DNA of 64,000 nucleotides from Dyadobacter sp. CY347 (GCF_021502655.1 NZ_JAKFFT010000002.1:1302001-1366000); one strand, 5' to 3'; shown: positions 25,583 to 34,493, counted from the first letter of the stretch. The notes: generated from the letters alone by a model not told the origin. Translations and numbers: made by a program.

Positions 25583-25799
25583 GACTAGTCAAAAGGACTG
25601 GCTTCGCATATACTTGTCAGCCGTTTGTGGCCCAGGGGATTAAAGAAAGCGAAGGCGGTGTTGTTCTTTGGCTGAGAGAAATTACCCCGACTGCCGAACT
25701 TAAAAAATGGTTTAACCAAGAACTGGAACGGTGGGTGGAGTTTATTGAAGCCTACAACTTTCAGTTGAACAAAAAAGGCAGATTGCTCTTTAAAATCTA
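25583..25799 (+). pseudogene. Decayed second copy of the DUF488 gene
   Basis: The piece WLREITPTAELKKWFNQELE, then RWVEFIEAYNFQLNKKG aligns residue for residue with the intact DUF488 protein at 20053-20442 ([20 protein letters not shown] ... YNFQLNKKR). The DNA identity is also obvious by eye around the stretch coding WPRG and WLREI. The N-terminal part is frameshifted (GFAYTCQPFVAQGIKESEGG) and the C-terminal third is lost. Confidence 0.85.
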
Positions 25800-25985
25800 C
25801 CAGGTCAACTGCCCATATTTTTTGCTGTAACAAGTATTGCTTCCTCGGTGGTGGGTCATCGGGCAGATTAGCCGGCCGTTAGTCTTGCAGCTCAAGATCA
25901 GCCGCGCATGCATTTGGTTGCCTTCGTTCGCTTCTCCACATTGATGGATACGTTGTTTTACTTGATGGGCGAGGGATCACCAAAA

Positions 25986-26594
25986 TCAGCTGTTTTTCCT
26001 TTTGACCAAATTTCTAACAAGCCGCACGGCATACAGCAGGAGCAAACCGAAAAAAATGATATTGAATATCTTACCCACAATGTCAAAAGCACCTTGGTAT
26101 TTGTTCCCAAAATAGTAAGCTACAAAAAAGACAAGTGACGACCAGCTTAGTGTACCGAGGAAGGTATAAATTAGAAACTTCGCTGGTTTCATCGCTACAA
26201 GTCCCGCCGGAATGGATATGAAAGTTCTGAAAGTCGGTACCATTCTTCCCCAGAAAATTGCCGCGGTGGCATGCCTGTCGAAAAACCGAAGCGCTTTTTG
26301 GTATGATTCATCTGAAAGACCGATCCACACGCCATTTCTGCTAACCCAATTCTCAAAACGATCATGGCCAACTTTACTTCCTATCCAGTACCAGAAACCT
26401 GCTCCCGCCAATGAGCCTAAAGTTGCGGAAAGAACCGCAAGAAGAGGATTTATTTCGCCCTGAGCTGCGGCTATGCCGCTGAGCGACAGAATGATTTCTG
26501 ACGGCAGAGGTGGAAAAACATTTTCCAGAAGCATTAGAAGAAAAATTGCAATGTAACTCGCTTGGCTAATAAATTTTTCGATCAGGGAAGTCAT
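25986..26594 (-). CDS. DedA family membrane protein
   Basis: About 202 residues from the ATG at 26594; the longer frame to 26687 adds 31 unlikely residues. The DedA/SNARE-associated pattern is clear: LENVFPPLPSEIILSLSGIA at the N-terminus, GFWYWIGSKVG, and FWGRMVPTFRTFISIPAGLV with the conserved arginines. Four to five membrane helices are present. DedA proteins help flip undecaprenyl phosphate or other lipids and keep membrane homeostasis; the exact substrate is unknown. Confidence 0.9.
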   Translation of the reverse strand: MTSLIEKFISQASYIAIFLLMLLENVFPPLPSEIILSLSGIAAAQGEINPLLAVLSATLGSLAGAGFWYWIGSKVGHDRFENWVSRNGVWIGLSDESYQKALRFFDRHATAAIFWGRMVPTFRTFISIPAGLVAMKPAKFLIYTFLGTLSWSSLVFFVAYYFGNKYQGAFDIVGKIFNIIFFGLLLLYAVRLVRNLVKRKNS

Positions 26595-26803
26595 ATTTTT
26601 AAGCGTGCAAATTGATAATGGAAATGTGAAGATGCCAAGTTTAGGAAGACAAAATATTTTTATATTTTTTCCTGCATTGGGCCGCATAATGCAAAAGTGT
26701 CAACAGGCTTGGAATAAGCTTTGTAAATTGTTGCGAAGCATTCATGGCGTTGGTAGCAATAACTTCCGAGATGATAGCTATTGCTAGAAAAATATATTTC
26801 ATC

Positions 26804-27343
26804 TTAAATGGTTTTTGTTAAGAGAATTTCAATTTGACTTTTTTGCTTAGCAGTTAGGCTGGATAGCCCCAGTACATTAGAATACCATATTCCATCTGCG
26901 ATCAAGATTGCCGCTAAATCCGTTGGGGACGTCGTCACTATATCTGATATCACATTTCCCTTAAACCACCTTTGCAGGCGCTCCCGGTATTGTGGACTAT
27001 ATATGATGGCTTGAACAAAAATCTTCATTGCCCCATTTTGCTTGTCGCCAGAATCATCATTTATAGACGCTTTTAGATATGCCATTGCTGGTGATACACC
27101 ACTTGCTTGTTCTTTGCGGATTAAGCTTAGAAAATTTTGAAGGCTGATGTCAAATAGTTCTTCAATTAGCGCATCTTTTTTGGGAAAGTGATGAAGCAGA
27201 CCTCCTTTGCTTAGGTTTGCTTTTTTGGCAACCTTATCAAGCGTTAGATTTTCCAAGCTTACTTCCGCTGCAAGCGCCAGAGCTGCATCTAAGATATGCT
27301 GGCGGTTTTCGGCGGGTTCTTTTTTTCTATGATAGTTGTTCAT
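26804..27343 (-). CDS. TetR family transcriptional regulator
   Basis: 179 residues from the ATG at 27343. The N-terminal HTH is QHILDAALALAAEVSLENLT followed by KKANLSKGGLLHHFPKKDAL, standard for TetR. The C-terminal ligand domain is not assignable. The start is preferred over one 29 codons upstream because a perfect palindrome overlaps it. The neighbour on the far side is the AraC/aldo-keto reductase cluster, on the opposite strand about 500 bases away; DedA follows downstream. Confidence 0.9.
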   Translation of the reverse strand: MNNYHRKKEPAENRQHILDAALALAAEVSLENLTLDKVAKKANLSKGGLLHHFPKKDALIEELFDISLQNFLSLIRKEQASGVSPAMAYLKASINDDSGDKQNGAMKIFVQAIIYSPQYRERLQRWFKGNVISDIVTTSPTDLAAILIADGIWYSNVLGLSSLTAKQKSQIEILLTKTI

Positions 27344-27380
27344 TTTACAAAGATACCGTCTGGACGGTATCTTTGTAAAA
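27343..27380. promoter_or_regulatory. Perfect 38-bp palindrome: TetR operator with promoter elements
   Basis: TTTTACAAAGATACCGTC (27343-27360) and GACGGTATCTTTGTAAAA (27363-27380) are exact reverse complements around a TG centre. Each arm holds TATCTTTG, a match to the Bacteroidetes -7 box TAnnTTTG. On the minus strand that box sits about 5 bases before the TetR ATG. The site is therefore a probable autoregulatory operator covering its own promoter and perhaps a divergent one. Confidence 0.75.
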
Positions 27381-27848
27381 AAGTTGCTGATAAAGTTTGG
27401 GACCATTTGATCCGAAGATAGGAAAACCATTAAGTACGGTTGCGTATGTCAAAGGCGAATATGTAACCGCTATTGAGTGACAAATTAATCGGTGGTTTTT
27501 ATGTACTCTATGATCTTTCAATCTTTTTTTCCCTTTGGTTCTGTGAGTTTTAGAATTCTTTGGCACTGTTGTAACACAGATATTTTGCATTAAGGGATTC
27601 ACTCAAACAGTGGTTAAAAATAATTGGGACTGTTGCCACGAATGCAGGTTTAGAGCTGATGGCGACCCTGCCTTCCCTTCCACTTTTGCGCCTTCACCTG
27701 GCTTATCCTAACATGTAGCTTCTAACGTACGAATTATTTGTATAGCAAGGTCCTTGCACAACAGCAAGATTAAAACAAGAGCTTGATTCTTCACCATTTT
27801 GTGGCAAACTTCTTTTATACTTTTGCCTAGTTAAACAAATCAAAAGTA
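27381..27848. other. Intergenic region between TetR and AraC genes
   Basis: About 470 bases. A possible promoter for the AraC gene is TTG at 27799 with TACTTTTG at 27818-27825, spacing 16, a little short for the consensus. An 85-codon minus-strand frame here is rejected as non-coding. The short plus-strand stretch PKIGKPLSTVAYVKGEYVT near 27420-27478 might be a remnant, unidentified. Confidence 0.35.
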
Positions 27849-28244
27849 ATGGCCAGGATACCTGATGAGTATGTTTCCCGTAAAGCCGAGATTCTGGCCC
27901 AGTTCAAGCAGGTGCTGGAAAAACATCTTGATGACTTGATGGCGGGACGGATAGATAAAATGCTTGAAATTAAAGAGATCGCCGATATTCTCTGCCTGCA
28001 TCCGGTCCATCTGAGTAAAGTCATCAAACTCGAAACGGGTCATCATGCCTGCTACTTCTATGAACAAAGGATCCTGCTGGAAGCCAAAAAGCTTCTGACT
28101 GATATCACTCTGCCTATTGGAGCGATCGCTCATAAGCTGGATTATGATGTTTCCAATTTTACTAAATTCTTTAAAAAGTTCTCCGGGATGACACCGTCCT
28201 TATACCGGAAATCTTTACTGAATGATTTTAATCAGGCATCATAA
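27849..28244 (+). CDS. Short AraC-type HTH regulator
   Basis: 131 residues. Two HTH motifs of the AraC DNA-binding domain are visible (LEIKEIADILCLHPVHLSKV and LPIGAIAHKLDYDVSNFTKF, followed by KFSGMTPSLYRK). The N-terminal sensing domain is absent; only about 40 helical residues precede the first helix. It is the first gene before the aldo-keto reductase, 41 bases upstream, and probably controls it. Confidence 0.85.
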   Translation: MARIPDEYVSRKAEILAQFKQVLEKHLDDLMAGRIDKMLEIKEIADILCLHPVHLSKVIKLETGHHACYFYEQRILLEAKKLLTDITLPIGAIAHKLDYDVSNFTKFFKKFSGMTPSLYRKSLLNDFNQAS

Positions 28245-28285
28245 CAGATATTCAGCTAAAGAAGTAAACATTTTAACTTAGGAAG

Positions 28286-29161
28286 ATGAGTAACAAAATA
28301 GTTATTATAGGTGCGGGTACTGCCAATCCGCTGACTGCCCGTACGCCAGGTTATGGAACCATGCGGTTGACCGGTGAAGGTTTTTATGGAGAACCACAAG
28401 ACCGGATTGGGGCTGTCCAGCTTCTGAGAAAAGCCGTAGAGCTTGGTGTCAACTTTTTTGATACGGCAGATTTCTACGGACCCGGTGTGACCAACAGACT
28501 TTTAGCGGACGCCTTATATCCTTATCCTTCTGACCTGATAATTGCTACAAAAGTCGGAGCAAAACGGGGAGCTGACAAAAGCTGGCTGCCTTATGGAAAG
28601 CCTCAGGAGTTGAAAATGAGTGTTGAAAACAATCTCAAAGAATTGAAAGTAGAACAGCTTTCCTTAGTACATTATGGGAAGGCAGCAAATAGCCCGGGCG
28701 ACTATCAGGAAGGCCTCGAAACAATGTTGACGCTACAAAAAGAGGGTAAAATTCTGCATCTGGGACTCAGTAATGCAACGATTGATCAGTTTAATACAGC
28801 AATCAAAATGTGTAAGATCGCCAGCGTCGAGAATATGTTCAGCTATACGCAGCGGGTTACCGATCCAGACAGTCCTTATGGGTATCAGGGTGGTGAGCTA
28901 TTGCCTTTGTGCGAGGAAAATCAGATTCCATTTATACCTTTCTTTTCACTCCAGACCTCTTTACCAACCGGCCAGAATAATATGAAAGAGCTAGCCGATA
29001 CTAAAAGTGTATCCGCTGCGCAGCTCAACATTGCATGGGTGCTTCATCAATCCAGGTTCATATTACCCATTCCGGGCACTACTTCTATCCGGCATCTGGA
29101 AGAAAATATAAAGGCAGCTGACATCCTGCTTACTCAGGAAGAGTTAGATTTTTTAGCGTAG
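28286..29161 (+). CDS. Aldo/keto reductase
   Basis: 291 residues with the AKR barrel motifs GVNFFDTADFYGPG (Asp and Tyr of the tetrad), IIATKVGAKRG (Lys), SLVHYGK (His position) and a C-terminal PIPGTTSIRHLEENI for the cofactor. It resembles YakC/Tas-like AKRs that reduce aldehydes and ketones with NADPH. The second gene of a run that goes AraC, AKR, Crp, SDR, EthD. Confidence 0.9.
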   Translation: MSNKIVIIGAGTANPLTARTPGYGTMRLTGEGFYGEPQDRIGAVQLLRKAVELGVNFFDTADFYGPGVTNRLLADALYPYPSDLIIATKVGAKRGADKSWLPYGKPQELKMSVENNLKELKVEQLSLVHYGKAANSPGDYQEGLETMLTLQKEGKILHLGLSNATIDQFNTAIKMCKIASVENMFSYTQRVTDPDSPYGYQGGELLPLCEENQIPFIPFFSLQTSLPTGQNNMKELADTKSVSAAQLNIAWVLHQSRFILPIPGTTSIRHLEENIKAADILLTQEELDFLA

Positions 29162-29175
29162 CAGACTTCTGAGCT

Positions 29176-29751
29176 ATGGAAAAGCTAATAGAACTTATCA
29201 ATAAGATTTGTCCCATGTCAGTTGAAGATTTCGATCTTTTACAGGCTGCCGCTATTCCCGTGCAGGTAAGAAAAAAGGAGAATCTATTGACGCAGGGCGA
29301 ACTTTGCAATAACATTTATTTCGTTTCCAGCGGATTCTTCCGGATGTTTTATGTTGACCTGGAAGGCAATGAAATCAATAACCGGTTTACGGAGGCAAAT
29401 AACTTTATGGTAGATTTCCAAAGTTTCCTCACGCAAAAACCTTCGCGCTATTACTGGCAGGCTATGCAGGATTCACAAGTGCTTGCCTTCCCGTTTCCCG
29501 AAGTGCAAAGGTTATATGCTTCATCAGCTGCATGGCAAAAACTGGGACGCCTTATTACTGAAAGGGTATATCTTGAGCTGAACGAACGGGTGGAAATGCT
29601 GCAATTCATGTCACCTGAACAGCGCTACCAGTATTTAATGGATACACGCCCAGAGCTGTTCAATCAGATCTCTCAATTTCACATGGCCTCCTATCTGGGA
29701 ATCAAGCCGGAATCATTAAGCAGATTGCGCAAACGACTGCACTTAAAATAA
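29176..29751 (+). CDS. Crp/Fnr family regulator
   Basis: 191 residues: a cyclic-nucleotide-binding-like beta barrel at about 20-115 (VRKKENLLTQGELCNNIYFV) and a C-terminal HTH that is short (FHMASYLGIKPESLSRLRKR). This subgroup is common in Bacteroidetes; the ligand is usually not cAMP-specific. No Fe-S cysteines are present. It is 14 bases after the AKR gene and is likely co-transcribed. Confidence 0.88.
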   Translation: MEKLIELINKICPMSVEDFDLLQAAAIPVQVRKKENLLTQGELCNNIYFVSSGFFRMFYVDLEGNEINNRFTEANNFMVDFQSFLTQKPSRYYWQAMQDSQVLAFPFPEVQRLYASSAAWQKLGRLITERVYLELNERVEMLQFMSPEQRYQYLMDTRPELFNQISQFHMASYLGIKPESLSRLRKRLHLK

Positions 29752-29805
29752 CTTTTCTTGACCCAGGTCAACGATTTACCTGCCGGTCATAGCTCACCTT
29801 TGTCT

Positions 29806-30606
29806 ATGAAAAATAACAAAGGAAAAACAGCGCTGATCACCGGAGCTTCCACAGGTATTGGTTACGAAATCGCCAAACTCTTTGCCCGGGATGGCGTCAA
29901 TCTGGTATTGGTTGCACGTAGAAAAGAGTTACTGGAAAGAATCAAAACCGAGCTTGAACAGCAATACAGTATTCATGTTGAGACGATCGCTATGGATCTG
30001 TGCAAGACCGGCAAAGCATCTGAACTGTACCAGATGTGTAAGCTTAAAAATTTGAGACTGGATTTCCTGGTCAACAACGCCGGATACGGCGACTATAAAA
30101 AGGTAGCTGACGGAAAGGTTGAAACGTACGAAAACCTGTTGCAACTAAACATTTTGTCTTTAACAGAACTAACCATGCTTTTTGTTAAGGATATGATCGT
30201 GCAGGGTTCTGGCAGGATTCTAAACCTGGGTTCGCTTGCGGCATTCCAGTCCACGCCGATGATGGCTGTTTATGCAGCATCCAAATCGTACGTCATGCAT
30301 TTCACGGAGGCTCTTTACGCAGAGCTTAAAGGAACCGGGGTGACAGCAACCGTACTAAGTCCGGGCGTAACCAAAACCGGTTTTGTTGACCGGGCAGGCA
30401 TGGCTACTTCCGCTTTCGCGCAGGGGAGCCAGCTTGATGCAGCCAAAGTCGCCAAAGCAGGATACGACGGAATGCTTTCTGGCAAATTAAATATAGTACC
30501 CGGCCTGCGGAACAGTTTGATGGCTTTTGGAACAAGCATTACCCCTTCCAGAAGCTTGTTATTAGCCATATCTTCTTACGTCATGCGTGAGAAGATAAAG
30601 TATTAA
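29806..30606 (+). CDS. SDR family oxidoreductase
   Basis: 266 residues from the ATG at 29806. A TTG at 29758 would add 16 residues that do not belong to the family. Motifs: TGASTGIGYEIAKLFA, FLVNNAGYGDY, LNLGSLAAF with the catalytic Ser, and YAASK. It belongs to the SDR group related to DltE/YqjQ. The neighbouring EthD and AKR genes suggest a small pathway for a carbonyl-containing compound; substrate unknown. Confidence 0.88.
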   Translation: MKNNKGKTALITGASTGIGYEIAKLFARDGVNLVLVARRKELLERIKTELEQQYSIHVETIAMDLCKTGKASELYQMCKLKNLRLDFLVNNAGYGDYKKVADGKVETYENLLQLNILSLTELTMLFVKDMIVQGSGRILNLGSLAAFQSTPMMAVYAASKSYVMHFTEALYAELKGTGVTATVLSPGVTKTGFVDRAGMATSAFAQGSQLDAAKVAKAGYDGMLSGKLNIVPGLRNSLMAFGTSITPSRSLLLAISSYVMREKIKY

Positions 30607-30646
30607 GAACCTAATTTTAAACACAAATCAAATAAGCATCCTTAAC

Positions 30647-31000
30647 ATGATCAAATTCACTATTTTACTTCGCAGGCATAAGGATATCAGCCACGAAGAT
30701 TTCGTCTGGTACCACAAAAACAATCATGCACCATTGTTCGCTTCTCTGACGGAGGTCAAAGAAAATGTCCGGCGCTATGTACAATGCCATTCACTGGATG
30801 TAACAATGCCGGGATTGCCGGCTCCGCAGTATGATCGGATTACAGAGCTTTGGTTTGATGATGTGGAATCCATTGGAAAAGTTTTCAACGCTAAACCTTA
30901 TCTGGAACTGATCAGGCCCGATGAAGAAAAATTTCTTGATCTACATGGCTGCGGTTTCATAATATCAATCGAAAACCCGGTTATATATAAATTCGGCTAA
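30647..31000 (+). CDS. EthD domain protein
   Basis: 117 residues of an EthD ferredoxin-like fold: MIKFTILLRRHKDISHEDF, WYHKNNHAPLFASL with the conserved His, and DRITELWFDD. EthD proteins are small alpha/beta-barrel proteins found in degradation operons (ethyl tert-butyl ether, polyketide cyclisation) and usually act as dimers. Its place beside an SDR and an AKR supports a catabolic or detoxifying role, by inference. Confidence 0.85.
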   Translation: MIKFTILLRRHKDISHEDFVWYHKNNHAPLFASLTEVKENVRRYVQCHSLDVTMPGLPAPQYDRITELWFDDVESIGKVFNAKPYLELIRPDEEKFLDLHGCGFIISIENPVIYKFG

Positions 31001-31125
31001 AGTCTGCATATGTCCATCACTTTCAGATTCGAACGTTAAAACGTATCAGCATATCCTACTTCTGTATAAAGCCAGGCAGGTACCGCCACACTAATTTTGT
31101 CCTATCAATTTAAAACAAAAAAATA

Positions 31126-31950
31126 ATGAAAAGGACAATCTTTATTACCGGTGCATCACGTGGATTTGGGAAAATCTGGGCCCAGGCGTTTTTGGAAAGA
31201 GGTGACAATGTTATTGCAACATCAAGAGATATCGGGCAGTTGGCGTACCTTTCAAAGCAGTATGGTACTGCGCTGCTACCAATCGAGCTTGATATCACAA
31301 ACAAGGCAGAAGTTATCACAGCAGTTAACCTGGCCAAGGAACATTTTGGTACTATAGATGTAGTCATCAACAATGCCGGATATTGTTTATTTGGGGCTGT
31401 TGAGGAAAACAGTGAAGAAGAGGCAAGAGCGCTCTTTGAAGTGAATGTATTTGGAACGCTCTGGGTCACTCAGGCAATCCTTCCCATTTTCAGACAACAG
31501 GGCAAAGGACATCTTATCCAGCTCTCAAGTGTCATGGGAATCAATACCTTACCAACGATGGGGTTATACTCTGCAACCAAATTTGCCGTAGAAGGATTTA
31601 GCGAAGCGTTACAGGCAGAAGTCAAAGATTTTGGTATACACGTCACGCTGATTGAACCGAATTCGTTCAAAACAGAATTTTTCGGATCTTCTGCGGTCGA
31701 AAGCCAATCTATTGATGCGTATGCAAAGGTGACAGCAGATTTTAGGTCCGGTGAGGGAATCAAGCCTGAGAATATTGGTGATCCCAATGCTACGGTTGAA
31801 GCTATCCTGCATATTGTGGATGCTGAAAACCCTCCCCTCAGGTTGATGCTGGGTAAATTGGCCTATCCATGGACACAATACACCTATGGTGAAAAGCTGG
31901 CCTCCTGGGAAGCACTGAAAGAAGTATCAGCAAAAGCCCATGGTCATTAA
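31126..31950 (+). CDS. SDR family oxidoreductase
   Basis: 274 residues: TGASRGFGKIWAQAFLERGD, VINNAGYCLFG, QLSSVMGINTLPTMGLYSATKFA with Ser and YxxxK, and a C-terminal AYPWTQYTYGEKLASWE typical of NADP-dependent SDRs of the YdfG/retinol-dehydrogenase-like type. A decayed paralogue follows at 32936-33376. A strong terminator lies after the stop. Confidence 0.9.
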   Translation: MKRTIFITGASRGFGKIWAQAFLERGDNVIATSRDIGQLAYLSKQYGTALLPIELDITNKAEVITAVNLAKEHFGTIDVVINNAGYCLFGAVEENSEEEARALFEVNVFGTLWVTQAILPIFRQQGKGHLIQLSSVMGINTLPTMGLYSATKFAVEGFSEALQAEVKDFGIHVTLIEPNSFKTEFFGSSAVESQSIDAYAKVTADFRSGEGIKPENIGDPNATVEAILHIVDAENPPLRLMLGKLAYPWTQYTYGEKLASWEALKEVSAKAHGH

Positions 31951-31968
31951 TTAAAGTTAAGGTCCGGG

Positions 31969-32010
31969 AAATTACAGAATCTTTGATCATCTGGATTCTG
32001 TAATTTTCTT
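31969..32010 (+). terminator. Rho-independent terminator after the SDR
   Basis: AAATTACAGAATC (31969-31981) pairs perfectly with GATTCTGTAATTT (31994-32006), followed by TCTT. It separates the SDR from the AraC gene that starts at 32023. Confidence 0.75.
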
Positions 32011-32022
32011 AAAATAAGCTAT

Positions 32023-32919
32023 ATGAAACATTACAAAAACATTTCACAGCTTCACCAGGACAGCAATTTTATGCCGCCCGAACATCCTATGATCAGCCTG
32101 ATCCATTGCAGTGATGTAAACAGCTGCTCAATCGGCCAGAGTAAATTTACTTGTGACTTCTATATGATTGCCCTCAAGAAAATTGCCTCGGGCAGTTTTA
32201 TTTACGGGAAATCACCATACGATCACGACAATGGGTCCATGTCGTTCGTGAAACCCAGACAGGTGATGGAGATAAACAGTGTGGTCATGGCTGAAAATGC
32301 CTTTGTAATTTTTATTCATGAAGATTATTTTCTGAGCCATAACCTGCACAAAGAAATAAAACAGTACGGCTTTTTCGACTATGAAACCAATGAGGCGCTC
32401 CATCTTTCGCCCACAGAAGAAAAGATTATCTGGGAGTTGTATGATAAAATTTCATTCGAGTACAAAAACAATGCGGATGAGTTTAGCAAAGACATCATTC
32501 TCACACATATCGATTCAATTTTAAAGTATGTCCAGCGCTTTTACAAGCGTCAGTTTATAAACAGAAAGGACATGTCAGGTCCAATCGTTACAAGATTTAA
32601 CCGGATCCTGGCTTCTTATTTTGAAACGGGGCAACTCAATAAGAAGGGGCTACCGACCGTAACCGCTGTTTCGTCGCAATTAAATATATCGTCACGCTAT
32701 TTGAGCGACCTGCTTAAACAGGAAACCGGAAAAACAGCATTGGAACACATTCATATTTTTTTAATTGATGAGGCTAAAAACCTGTTGATGGGAACTGAGA
32801 ACACAATCGCCGGAACAGCATATCAATTAGGCTTTGAAAATCCACCTTATTTTACCAGGCTTTTCAAAAAGCAGACAGGTAGTACGCCTGCTGAATTTAA
32901 GAAACAGCACCTCAATTAG
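32023..32919 (+). CDS. AraC family transcriptional regulator
   Basis: 298 residues. The N-terminal cupin-like domain includes PEHPMISLIHCSDV, and the C-terminal AraC domain includes TAVSSQLNISSRYLSDLLKQ and ENTIAGTAYQLGFENPPYFT. It is a clear paralogue of the AraC protein encoded at 35899-36810 (similar start, same domain spacing). It is convergent with nothing and is followed by an SDR pseudogene. Confidence 0.92.
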   Translation: MKHYKNISQLHQDSNFMPPEHPMISLIHCSDVNSCSIGQSKFTCDFYMIALKKIASGSFIYGKSPYDHDNGSMSFVKPRQVMEINSVVMAENAFVIFIHEDYFLSHNLHKEIKQYGFFDYETNEALHLSPTEEKIIWELYDKISFEYKNNADEFSKDIILTHIDSILKYVQRFYKRQFINRKDMSGPIVTRFNRILASYFETGQLNKKGLPTVTAVSSQLNISSRYLSDLLKQETGKTALEHIHIFLIDEAKNLLMGTENTIAGTAYQLGFENPPYFTRLFKKQTGSTPAEFKKQHLN

Positions 32920-32935
32920 TAGCAAGGGCGGAGGA

Positions 32936-33376
32936 CTGTTGGCAAAGGACATACCATTTCAATATCAAGCGTTTTGGGCATAAATCCTTTGCCGTCAATG
33001 GGTCTTTATTCTGCGACCAAATTTGGAGATGAGGGTTTTCGTAAAGCATTACACGCAGAAATGAAGGACTTCGCATCAATGACACTATGATCGGAACCAA
33101 TTCCCTTAAAACCGATTTCCTGGGATTCTCCGCAAAGGAGAGTATGCAGATTGAAGCCTAAAAAAAGTGACATCAGATTTCAGGGATGTGAATGAGCTGA
33201 ATAAAAAAATACAAATGATAGAGTTAACCATATTTTGGATTTTTGCGAACCTTATTTGCAGCACCGAAATAAGATAGCGGAACATTTGGTGACCTTTAAA
33301 AGCCAGGACCTGAATCCTATAAAATCGTTAACCTGGAAAACAGCCAATCAAAACGCATATCCAATTGGTGCATAAA
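32936..33376 (+). pseudogene. SDR pseudogene (paralogue of the 31126 SDR)
   Basis: Pieces in shifting frames read GKGHTISISSVLGINPLPS, MGLYSATKFGDEGFRKALHA, NSLKTDFLGFSAKESMQIEA and KKVTSDFRDVNELN. They match HLIQLSSVMGINTLPTMGLY, EPNSFKTEFFGSSAVESQSI and AKVTADFRSGE of the intact SDR in order. A further weak match (KIVNLENSQSK to HIVDAENPPLR) reaches about 33376. The N-terminal half is missing and several stops and frameshifts interrupt it. Confidence 0.85.
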
Positions 33377-33785
33377 AAGCACTTTGGTCATTTAGGAAGA
33401 TAGAATTCGGTTGTTGGGAATGCTACATGTAAGATATCGATGTAGTTAAAGCTCTTAGCAATATGCGTTTATACAAACTTGAAAAGCTTGGATCTTAGTG
33501 GTTATACATTCCCGTAGATTTTTATGGTCAGCAGTGGTTACGCTTCGGTGGCTCTGTCTCCCATTTGCCAATTATCCGCGTTTGCAAAAACGGTGGTACA
33601 TCTGAACTAACAAGAAAGGGTAATTTTTATTATATGTAATTAATAGTCATGTATATACCGGCCTCAATAGTTCATTAAATTCGTTTATTAAGAGCTTTTT
33701 ATTGCCGAAAATATAACATCAGATTATGCGCTATTGTCAAGATTATTGAAATTTAGTCTTGTTTAAGTATAAGTCGATTAGAATT
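33377..33785. other. Intergenic before the WYL regulator
   Basis: About 410 bases. A plus-strand stretch after the TAG near 33496 reads WLYIPVDFYGQQWLRFGGS and further coding-like residues up to a TAA at about 33640, but without a start and with no family recognised. No clear promoter motif was found. Confidence 0.3.
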
Positions 33786-34493
33786 GTGATAGACAAAGAT
33801 ATTTCCAGGCTTTCCAGATTGATCGCTATATTGACCCAGTTACAGTCTAAGAGATTGGTAACTTCAACGGAGCTTGCCGCAAAGTTCAATGTCAGTGTGA
33901 GGACTGTATACCGCGACATCAGAACATTGGATGAAGCCGGAGTGCCTATTATGACCGCGGAAGGAAAGGGTTATTCGTTAATGGAAGGTTACCGGCTTCC
34001 GCCAGTCATGTTTACAGAACAGGAAGCGAATGCATTTATAACCGCGGAGAAGCTGGTTTTGTTAAACAAGGACTCGTCACTTACAAAGAATTATGTTGAC
34101 GGTATTACAAAAATAAAATCCGTCTTACGGAGTGGAGCAAAGGATAAGTTATCAATGCTTTCCGAGCGGGTAGCATTTGAGGAAAGCCAGGATCAGAATA
34201 TTACCAGCGATATTTTGGCATCTGTTCAAGTAGCTTTAACTAATTTCAGGATCGTAGAAATTGAATACTATTCGCCCACTAAAGACGAAACTACAAACCG
34301 TCAAATTGAACCCTTTGCTGTCATAAATCGCGTGGGTGAAAGCTGGTACCTGGTTGCCTGGTGCCGCACCCGTCAGGATTTCAGGCTGTTTCGTTTTGAT
34401 AGGATCAGGAAAATAGAAATCACCGATGACCCATTTACGCCGCATAAGATCAGTCTTCAGGAGTATTTGGAAAAATATCGCAGTAATTTTTAG
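33786..34493 (+). CDS. HTH/WYL-domain transcriptional regulator (YafY type)
   Basis: About 236 residues from the GTG at 33786 (a TTG at 33759 gives 244). The N-terminal DeoR-like winged helix is STELAAKFNVSVRTVYRDIR followed by LDEAGVPIMTAEGKGY. A WYL ligand-binding domain follows with ESWYLVAWCRTRQDFRLFR at about 205-223. Such regulators often sense nucleic-acid or metabolic ligands. It ends 64 bases before the VOC gene and probably regulates it. Confidence 0.88.
   Translation: MIDKDISRLSRLIAILTQLQSKRLVTSTELAAKFNVSVRTVYRDIRTLDEAGVPIMTAEGKGYSLMEGYRLPPVMFTEQEANAFITAEKLVLLNKDSSLTKNYVDGITKIKSVLRSGAKDKLSMLSERVAFEESQDQNITSDILASVQVALTNFRIVEIEYYSPTKDETTNRQIEPFAVINRVGESWYLVAWCRTRQDFRLFRFDRIRKIEITDDPFTPHKISLQEYLEKYRSNF

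Noticed and set aside
27345..27602. 85-codon minus-strand ORF before the AraC gene
   Set aside because: It covers the TetR palindrome and upstream DNA and has no protein-like pattern; it is a chance frame.
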